A DNA stretch of 27,976 bases from an uncultured Oscillospiraceae bacterium (GTDB taxonomy: Bacteria > Bacillota > Clostridia > Oscillospirales > Acutalibacteraceae): assembly GCA_900543395.1 (NCBI GenBank), contig UQQT01000028.1:1-27976 (forward strand), written 5' to 3'. Within the stretch, counting starts at the first letter, position 1. Each line of letters starts with the position of its first letter. Below the pieces are notes generated by a model. That model was not told where the DNA came from. It made no database searches and saw only the letters and a list, made by a program, of their open reading frames with translations. Shown in pieces: positions 22,353 to 27,976 of this stretch. Position numbers and translations under genes: made by a program.

Positions 22353-22955
22353 GTGAGGAGTCTGAACGCCAAGGAAAAATTTGAAGAATTGCTGGAAGCG
22401 TCGAAGGACGGCACAATCACCGCATTGCAGGTGACTAAAGCCGGACTGCATCGCAGCGTTCTGCAGGAGTTTGTTAAAAGCGGTGAGCTGTATCGATACG
22501 GGCGCGGACTATATGTGCGAAGCAATGCATGGGAGGATGATTTCTGCCTCTTACAGCGCAGGTACGGGCGCGGAATATACTCGCACGATACCGCCCTGTA
22601 TCTGCTGGGCTATTCGGACCGTACCCCGGCGAAATATACGATGACGTTTCCCAAGGGGTACAATTCCCCGTCCTTAAAGAAGGAAAATTTAATTGTCAAG
22701 CGCGTTGTTCCGGAGAACTACGAGCTCGGACAAACTCAAATTGAATCTCCGTCCGGCAATCCGATTCGTATTTATGATTTAGAACGAACTCTGTGTGATA
22801 TTCTGCGAGGCAGCGGCAGCGATATTCAAATTGTCACAGATGCTATGAAACGCTATGCAGCGTCCAAGGACAAGAACATTCACAAACTGATGCAGTACGC
22901 AGACCGGCTTCGCGTGAAGCCCAAGGTTTTGCGATATATGGAGGTTTTACTGTGA
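22353..22955 (+). CDS. abiEi: AbiEi-family antitoxin / transcriptional repressor
   Basis: About 200 residues; the antitoxin and repressor half of an AbiE type IV toxin-antitoxin pair. The N-terminal winged helix is visible (TITALQVTKAGLHRSVLQEFVKSGELYRYGRGLYV), followed by the YSHDTALYLLGYSDRTP block and IRIYDLERTLCDILRG, typical of the AbiEi C-terminal domain. The start is uncertain. An upstream ATG (22332) would lie at or before the transcription start. GTG at 22353 is used here. CTG at 22362, 6 nt after a strong GAGGTGA, gives the best spacing and an N-terminus like relatives (xNAKEKFEELL). Its stop overlaps the toxin start. Leucine is mostly CTG, unlike neighbouring genes, which suggests transfer. 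Confidence 0.88.
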   Translation: MRSLNAKEKFEELLEASKDGTITALQVTKAGLHRSVLQEFVKSGELYRYGRGLYVRSNAWEDDFCLLQRRYGRGIYSHDTALYLLGYSDRTPAKYTMTFPKGYNSPSLKKENLIVKRVVPENYELGQTQIESPSGNPIRIYDLERTLCDILRGSGSDIQIVTDAMKRYAASKDKNIHKLMQYADRLRVKPKVLRYMEVLL

Positions 22956-23797
22956 TTACAAAAAATCCGATGCAGCTGAAAGCTTTTATCAAGAACAAAG
23001 CGGCAGAAAAACATATTTCGGCACAGCTCGTCATGCAGAACTATATGCTTGAACGGCTGCTGGAACGGATTTCACTTTCGCAATACAGGAACAATTTTAT
23101 TCTCAAAGGCGGTTTTTTGATTTCCGCCGTTGTCGGACTGGACACGCGGGCAACAATGGATTTAGATACAACGATCAAGGGCTTTACTCTGACGCATGAA
23201 GCAATCCGCAGAATCTTTACGGAGATTTGCGCTGTCCGGATTGCCGACGACGTGCAGTTTGAGGTCATCGGTATCTCTGATATTCGGGAAACCGACGATT
23301 ACCCCGGCATCAGGGTCACACTGAAAGCGAACTATCCGCCGATCAGTGTACCGCTGACTGTGGATGTTACTACGGGCGATATGATAACGCCCCAAGAGAC
23401 GGAATACACATTCTCTCTGCTGTTCGATGACCGTACAATCAGCATTCTTGCCTACAACCTTGAAACGGTGCTTGCGGAAAAACTGGAAACCGTGCTGTCA
23501 CGCAGCATTGCAAATACCCGTCCAAGAGATTATTACGACGTACATATCCTGTACGCACTGCACGGTGCGGAATGTGACAAAGAAACACTGCGCCGTGCCC
23601 TGGAACGGACGACGCAGAAACGCGGAAGCGGTATAATCCTGACTGACTACCCGGAAATTATGAAGGTTATCCGCGAAAGTGATACTCTGCGTAAGCTGTG
23701 GGATAAATACAGACGAGAATATGAATATTCAAAAGACATTTCCTTTGATGATACCTGTAATACAATTCAGAAGATTATGGATGCAGTCATGGTGTAA
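22952..23797 (+). CDS. abiEii: AbiEii/AbiGii-family nucleotidyltransferase toxin
   Basis: A 281-residue toxin of the AbiE system. AbiEii proteins have a DNA polymerase beta-like nucleotidyltransferase fold and cause reversible growth arrest, giving abortive infection when phage attack. Visible motifs are FILKGGFLIS near 48-57, TRATMDLDTTI near 67-77 (the D-x-D metal site), PLTVDVTTGD near 130-139, and the later EKLETVLSRSIANTRPRDYYDVHIL, whose conserved basic and acidic residues are typical of the family. Translation starts at GTG within a GTGA overlap with the antitoxin stop, with GGAGG 7 nt upstream. Key motifs are intact, so it is probably active. CTG-rich leucine usage matches the antitoxin and differs from the flanks. 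Confidence 0.92.
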   Translation: MITKNPMQLKAFIKNKAAEKHISAQLVMQNYMLERLLERISLSQYRNNFILKGGFLISAVVGLDTRATMDLDTTIKGFTLTHEAIRRIFTEICAVRIADDVQFEVIGISDIRETDDYPGIRVTLKANYPPISVPLTVDVTTGDMITPQETEYTFSLLFDDRTISILAYNLETVLAEKLETVLSRSIANTRPRDYYDVHILYALHGAECDKETLRRALERTTQKRGSGIILTDYPEIMKVIRESDTLRKLWDKYRREYEYSKDISFDDTCNTIQKIMDAVMV

Positions 23798-23822
23798 ACG
23801 AAAGGAATTCATGTCAACCCCG

Positions 23823-23863
23823 ATAACCGCAAATTTTTTATAATTACATAAAATTGCGGTTAT
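23823..23863 (+). terminator. Hairpin after abiEii
   Basis: ATAACCGCAA (23823-23832) pairs perfectly with TTGCGGTTAT (23854-23863), and extra A/T pairs lie inside. Only an AT-rich stretch, not a clean T-run, follows on the plus strand; a TTTTT run lies on the minus-strand side. It is a probable but imperfect terminator for the toxin-antitoxin transcript. Confidence 0.5.
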
Positions 23864-23876
23864 AATTAAAAACCGA

Positions 23877-23910
23877 CCGCTGTCTGCCAATCACTGCCCG
23901 CTGCCCGCTG
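23877..23910. repeat. Degenerate intergenic repeat (CTGCCCGCTG type)
   Basis: The sequence runs CTGTCTGCCAATCACTG followed by two CCCGCTG units. CTGTC(T/C)GCCAATCAC also occurs at 11736-11750, and CTGCCCGCT occurs twice near 16090-16112. All three are intergenic, beside hairpins or gene ends. Origin unknown. Confidence 0.45.
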
Positions 23911-23926
23911 ATTATATTCAAGAAAA

Positions 23927-23955
23927 TCGACAAAATGTTTATACTGTGTTAAAAT
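23927..23955 (+). promoter_or_regulatory. Promoter of the ABC transporter gene
   Basis: TCGACA (23927-23932), 17 nt, then TAAAAT (23950-23955). Transcription would begin near 23962, and GGGAG precedes the ATG at 24013. Confidence 0.6.
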
Positions 23956-24012
23956 TTGCAGATAATAATAGGTGTACAAAGCTTTTAAAATAATAATTCC
24001 GGGAGAAAATCC

Positions 24013-26370
24013 ATGTTAAAGGTCAATAATATTAAAAAAAGCTACACCACGGGCGATTTTACACAGCATGCGCTCAACGGGGTAAGTATTAATTTCAGAA
24101 AAAACGAATTCGTCGCGATTCTCGGTCCGTCCGGCTCGGGTAAAACGACGTTTTTGAACATTATCGGAGGACTCGACCGATATGACAGCGGAGATCTTAT
24201 CATTAACGGCAAGACAACCGCCGATTTTACCGAATCGGATTGGGACGCGTACAGAAACAACAGCATAGGATTCATATTCCAAAGCTACAACCTTATCACG
24301 CATTTAAGTATAGCCGACAACGTCGAAATGGGCATGACCTTAAGCGGAGTCGAGCCGGAGGTTAAACACAAAAAGGCTCTCGAGGCTCTCGAAAGAGTCG
24401 GACTCAAAGACCATATTCACAAAAAGCCGAATCAGCTCTCGGGCGGTCAGATGCAGAGAGTCGCGATTGCCCGCGCGCTCGCAAACGACCCGGACATAAT
24501 CCTCGCCGACGAGCCGACGGGCGCGCTCGACACCGGGACGAGCAGGCAGATAATGGATTTAATCAGGGAGATTGCCGCCGATAAGCTTGTTATAATGGTA
24601 ACGCACAATCCGGAGCTTGCAAACGAATACGCCGACAGAATTATAAGCTTTTCCGACGGCAAGGTTACGAACGACACAAACCCGTTTGACGGCGCGGATT
24701 CCGATAGCGACTACGAGCTCAAAAAAACGAGTATGTCGTTCAAAACCGCGCTGAAGCTTTCGGGCAAAAACATTACGACGAAAAAATGGCGTACCGCGCT
24801 TACCGCATTCGCTTCGAGTATCGGAATTATCGGTATCGCGCTGATTCTCGCACTGTCGGGCGGATTTAAAATACAAGTCGATAAATACCAGTCGAATGCT
24901 CTGTCCGAATTTCCGATAATGCTTCTGCCCATGTCCGCAAATTACTCCGATGAGGATATTCAGGAGATGAAAACGCAGTTTAAGTCAATGATGAGCGGAG
25001 AGGTGCAGTTCGCCGACACAACGGCGGTCACGCCGTACGACCTCACGCGCGAGGCGACCGTTCATATTAATAAACTGGACGGCGATTTCGAGTCGTATAT
25101 AGACAACATCGACCCGTCGATATGCAATTCCGTAAGCCGTATAAAGAGATTTCCGATGAACGTTCTCTATAAGACCTCCGACGGCAGAATAAAGCAGATT
25201 TCGCTCTCGCAGTTCTCAACCGCCGATTTTTCAAGCATGTATTCAACGAGCGGAATGGGCATTTCGACTTATCCCGAAACGCTCGGCGGGAATCAGACGT
25301 CGTATCTTGAATCGAATTATGACATTTTAGCGGGAAGCTATCCTAAGAATGAAAACGAGATCGTCATGGTTGTCGACACGCAGAACAGAGTCGACAAATC
25401 CGTTCTCGAGTCGCTCGGTTTTGACGTTTCGGACGATAAGGATATACCGTTTGACGAAATTGTCGGTACGCAGTATAAATTTGCGGACAACGATCTTATG
25501 TACACGTACAGCGATAATTACAAGCTCTATATGAAGGCGTCGGAAAGCGAGCTTGCTTCTATTTATAATAACGATAAATGCGAAACTCTCACGGTTTCCG
25601 GAGTCGTCAGAATCAAGGGCGGCACGGCAATGGGCTTTTTGAGCACGGGTATCGCGTACTCGGAAAAGCTTGTCGATAAATTAATTGAGAAAAACGAATC
25701 GACCGCCGTTTACAAGGCGCAGTCAGAGAGCGATACTCCCGTATTCTTTTCGAGCGATTCGTATTCCGATAAAACGGCAATGCTTTCCGCGCTCGGCGGA
25801 AATTCGTCGCCCGTATGCATACTCGTCTACCCTTATAATTTCGAGGCAAAGGACGCCGTTATTCGGTATCTCGATAAATATAACGAGGGCAAAAACGAGG
25901 ACGATACCGTCGTTTACACCGACCTTTCGAGTACGATAACCGAGATGACGGGAAGCATTATGGACGCTATAACAATCGTTCTTATCGCATTCGCCGCGAT
26001 TTCGCTTGTCGTTTCGCTTATTATGATTGCAATAATCACGTATATTTCCGTTCTCGAGAGAACAAAGGAGATAGGCGTGCTGAGAGCTTTGGGCGCAAGG
26101 AGCAAGGATATAACACGCGTATTCAACGCCGAAACCTTCATAACGGGTCTGTGCTCGGGTACGCTCGGAATCGCGATTGCATACGTGCTGATTATTCCCA
26201 TTAATATTATAATTTACAACATGACCGGGCTTTCGGGCGTTGCGAAGCTTAATCCCCTGTACGCGCTCGCGCTTATGGCGGTAAGCCTTATACTGACCGT
26301 TCTCGGCGGATTTATCCCCGCGAAAATGGCGGCGAAAAAGGACCCCGTACTGGCATTGAGAACAGAGTAA
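24013..26370 (+). CDS. MacB-type ABC transporter, ATPase fused to FtsX-like permease
   Basis: A 785-residue single-chain transporter of the MacB/LolCDE type. ATPase domain (1-225): Walker A GPSGSGKT (38-45), Q-loop FIFQSYNL (88-95), signature LSGGQ (142-146), Walker B IILADEP (162-168), D-loop ALD and switch H198. A first membrane helix follows at about 262-286 (ALTAFASSIGIIGIALILALSGG), then a large extracellular domain to about 650. Three C-terminal helices carry the FtsX hallmark YISVLERTKEIGVLRALGAR. Such type VII ABC systems use ATP to move the outer domain and act on peptides, lipoproteins or antibiotics, not by classical import. In Gram-positives the closest functions are antimicrobial-peptide resistance or export. 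No response regulator or sensor kinase is adjacent, so substrate is open. Confidence 0.9.
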   Translation: MLKVNNIKKSYTTGDFTQHALNGVSINFRKNEFVAILGPSGSGKTTFLNIIGGLDRYDSGDLIINGKTTADFTESDWDAYRNNSIGFIFQSYNLITHLSIADNVEMGMTLSGVEPEVKHKKALEALERVGLKDHIHKKPNQLSGGQMQRVAIARALANDPDIILADEPTGALDTGTSRQIMDLIREIAADKLVIMVTHNPELANEYADRIISFSDGKVTNDTNPFDGADSDSDYELKKTSMSFKTALKLSGKNITTKKWRTALTAFASSIGIIGIALILALSGGFKIQVDKYQSNALSEFPIMLLPMSANYSDEDIQEMKTQFKSMMSGEVQFADTTAVTPYDLTREATVHINKLDGDFESYIDNIDPSICNSVSRIKRFPMNVLYKTSDGRIKQISLSQFSTADFSSMYSTSGMGISTYPETLGGNQTSYLESNYDILAGSYPKNENEIVMVVDTQNRVDKSVLESLGFDVSDDKDIPFDEIVGTQYKFADNDLMYTYSDNYKLYMKASESELASIYNNDKCETLTVSGVVRIKGGTAMGFLSTGIAYSEKLVDKLIEKNESTAVYKAQSESDTPVFFSSDSYSDKTAMLSALGGNSSPVCILVYPYNFEAKDAVIRYLDKYNEGKNEDDTVVYTDLSSTITEMTGSIMDAITIVLIAFAAISLVVSLIMIAIITYISVLERTKEIGVLRALGARSKDITRVFNAETFITGLCSGTLGIAIAYVLIIPINIIIYNMTGLSGVAKLNPLYALALMAVSLILTVLGGFIPAKMAAKKDPVLALRTE

Positions 26371-26387
26371 CGGAATGTCAAAAACGC

Positions 26388-26475
26388 CCGGAGTGCAAAA
26401 AGCAGTTGTAAATATAAAAAAGGTTTGATTTTTGCTGTCCTATAAAAAGGATGTAAACATCCGGAGTGAAAAAGC
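26388..26475. repeat. Short direct repeats after the ABC transporter
   Basis: CCGGAGTG followed by CAAAAAGC (from 26388) recurs as CCGGAGTG plus AAAAAGC (from 26461), 73 bp apart, and each copy is followed within about 20 nt by TTGTAAA. The second copy abuts a GGATGT/ACATCC hairpin (26449-26462). Nothing coding was seen in 26371-26543. Confidence 0.45.
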
Positions 26476-26543
26476 GAATAGTGTTGTAAAATTCTGCTGA
26501 TTCTTTACGAACATCTTTCATTTTGCAAAAACTGTAAATATTT

Positions 26544-26582
26544 ACCGCCGAGTCGGAACTGACCGATTCGGCGGTTTTATTT
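26544..26582. terminator. Bidirectional terminator, ABC transporter / AAA ATPase
   Basis: ACCGCCGAGTCGG (26544-26556) pairs with CCGATTCGGCGGT (26563-26575): 13 bp with one wobble and a 6-nt loop, followed by TTTATTTTA on the plus strand. It lies between two converging genes. Confidence 0.88.
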
Positions 26583-27874
26583 TATATTAATTCTTTCATT
26601 TTTTCTGCAAGGTACAGCGGGACATTCGTTATTTTTCCGTCTGTTCTGTAACCTCTTTTTGAGAATCTGACAGCGTATTTCGGGTTATACACGGAAATGT
26701 ACTTTTTAAAAGACAGTGCGGATTTATCCTCTCCGCCCTTTACTTCAATCGGAATAATCTGCGTTTTATTCTGAACTATAAAATCAATTTCACCGTCTTT
26801 GTCCGCATAATATCTCGGGTCGCAGTCAAAACAGCCCTTTAACTGCTGAAGTACGTAATTTTCAGTCAGCGCGCCTTTAAACTGATAATCGGTTTTTAAA
26901 AGAATCGCGCTGTTGTCAACGCCCGCCATCATTTTGAGAAGTCCCGTATCGAATAAAAACAGCTTAAACTGCTCGATTTTATCAAACGCGGGAAGCGGAT
27001 GTTCCGGCTTTGAAATATTATAAACGCGGTTAACCATACCCGCCGAGACGAGCCACTCTATCGCTTCCTCAAATTCTCTCGCTCTCGCTCCGCTTCTCAC
27101 CGCGCCGTAGACAAATTTTTCATTCTGCTTTGCAAGCTGTGAAACGATACTGCGGAAAACCATGAGAATACGTCCGCTGTTTATGCTTCCGTTATGCTTC
27201 GAAAAATCGTTTTCGTATATTTCTATAAGCTCGCGCTGAATTCTCGCAACCCTCTCGGGATCCTTGTATTTTATCCATGACGCGACGCATTCGGGCATAC
27301 CGCCGATAATGAGATAGGTATTATACGCCTCGGTAAGCCGTGTGTGAAAATACTCCTCGGGCTGAACGTCTTTTTTTATTTTACCGTAATATTCGTAAAG
27401 CTCCGGCTGTACCGCTTCGAGAAATTCACCGAACGTCAGCGGATATATATTTATAAGATTAACCATTCCGACGGGGTATGATTTCGGCTGTGAGAGAAGT
27501 GTTCCGAGCAGGCTTCCGGCTGAAATAATGTGATAGTCGCCGGCGTTTTCCTTAAAATATTTGAGAGAATTGAGCGCGTTCGGGCACTCCTGTACCTCGT
27601 CGAAAATAATAAGCGTTTTTTTCTTTTCTATTCTTTTGCCGGAAATAAGTGACAGAAGCTCGATGATTCTTTCGGGATTTTTATTCTTTTCAAATATAGT
27701 TTTCAGCTCGTCGTCCTCGTCAAAGTTGAAGTATACGAAATTATCGTAGCATGTCCGTCCGAACTCTTTCATAAGCCATGTTTTGCCGACCTGCCGTGCG
27801 CCCTTTAATATCAGGGGTTTGCGTTCGCTGTCGTCTTTCCATTTTTTAAGAAGTTCAAGCGCATTTCTCCTCAT
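26582..27874 (-). CDS. AAA ATPase with C-terminal DUF4143 domain
   Basis: A 430-residue protein of the widespread AAA_14/DUF4143 family. Walker A is GARQVGKT (25-32), Walker B is TLIIFDEVQECP near 87-98, and the sensor-like SAGSLLG follows near 118-124. NIYPLTFGEFL and IIGGMPECVASW are family blocks. The C-terminal part has GEIDFIVQNKTQIIPIEVKGG, a D-x(n)-E-x-K arrangement as in PD-(D/E)xK nucleases, although family members are not proven nucleases. GGGAGG lies 7 nt before the ATG. The gene is alone and converges on the ABC transporter. Biological role is unknown; such genes are patchily distributed and often found in accessory regions. Confidence 0.9.
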   Translation of the reverse strand: MRRNALELLKKWKDDSERKPLILKGARQVGKTWLMKEFGRTCYDNFVYFNFDEDDELKTIFEKNKNPERIIELLSLISGKRIEKKKTLIIFDEVQECPNALNSLKYFKENAGDYHIISAGSLLGTLLSQPKSYPVGMVNLINIYPLTFGEFLEAVQPELYEYYGKIKKDVQPEEYFHTRLTEAYNTYLIIGGMPECVASWIKYKDPERVARIQRELIEIYENDFSKHNGSINSGRILMVFRSIVSQLAKQNEKFVYGAVRSGARAREFEEAIEWLVSAGMVNRVYNISKPEHPLPAFDKIEQFKLFLFDTGLLKMMAGVDNSAILLKTDYQFKGALTENYVLQQLKGCFDCDPRYYADKDGEIDFIVQNKTQIIPIEVKGGEDKSALSFKKYISVYNPKYAVRFSKRGYRTDGKITNVPLYLAEKMKELI

Positions 27875-27976
27875 AAATTTACCTCCCGACTATAGCAAAA
27901 GAGAGTCGAACTGCAAAGGAATATATCCACCCTCTTTCCGCTTCGACTGCGTTAAAGAAACTTGAAAGCCGTTAGG

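Noticed and set aside
23811..23843. Ten-codon frame MSTPITANFL with a ribosome-like AAAGGAAT, after abiEii
   Set aside because: Too short to support as a gene, and it runs straight into the hairpin arm; more likely chance.
27889..27916. TTGCAG and TATAGT with a 16-nt spacer before the AAA ATPase gene (minus strand)
   Set aside because: The start point would fall on the GGGAGG ribosome site, leaving almost no leader; the true promoter is probably elsewhere.
27900..27920. TTCGACTC on the minus strand, like a tRNA T-loop
   Set aside because: The flanking bases do not form a T-stem and no acceptor or anticodon stem can be drawn.

Overview
The window looks like chromosome from an anaerobic, spore-forming, Gram-positive clostridium, most like the Oscillospiraceae/Ruminococcaceae. 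Four things support this: strong AGGAGG-type ribosome sites, sigma-A promoters with 17-nt spacers, dipicolinate synthase genes (spores), and an NADH/ferredoxin-linked [FeFe]-hydrogenase operon (strict anaerobic fermentation). Base composition is moderate by eye, and most genes prefer CTC/CTT leucine and TCG/TCC serine codons. Species cannot be fixed from the sequence.

Layout. (1) 1-2130, minus strand: the 5' end of a secreted NEAT-like (haem-binding) protein with a structured leader, then a GH63-like glycoside hydrolase with its own promoter. (2) 2131-6354, minus: an operon of four tandem paralogues, each with one membrane segment, a low-complexity linker and the same unrecognised C-terminal domain. 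Two have N-terminal zinc ribbons and one appears to have inverted topology. (3) 6468-11641, plus: an M28 metallopeptidase with hydrophobic insertions, a GH2 beta-mannosidase-like enzyme, and dpaA-dpaB (spoVFAB) for spore dipicolinate. (4) 11833-20550, minus: one long hydrogenase locus. It begins with the NuoE-like subunit (HydC) and ends with HndB-, HydB- and HydA-like subunits. Between them lies a tightly packed set of likely regulators: DRTGG, RsbW-like ATPase, a divergent HydS-like [FeFe]-hydrogenase homologue, a second DRTGG, a PHP phosphoesterase and a second ATPase. A 148-bp palindromic element separates the two blocks. (5) 20715-22204, plus: murD. (6) 22248-23863, plus: an AbiEi/AbiEii toxin-antitoxin pair with two large palindromic operators and foreign-looking codon use. 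(7) 23927-26582, plus: a MacB-type ABC transporter fused to its permease. (8) 26582-27874, minus: an AAA/DUF4143 ATPase.

How the genes work together. HydA, HydB and HydC (with HndB) should form the soluble complex that makes H2 from NADH and reduced ferredoxin. The HydS-like protein keeps all four H-cluster ligand cysteines but has alanine at the proton-transfer cysteine. With its DRTGG, ATPase and PHP partners it is best read as a hydrogen or redox sensing module transcribed with the enzyme it may control. The four-paralogue operon has no function I can name and is the most novel protein family here. The AbiE pair is a probable phage-defence acquisition between murD and the ABC transporter.
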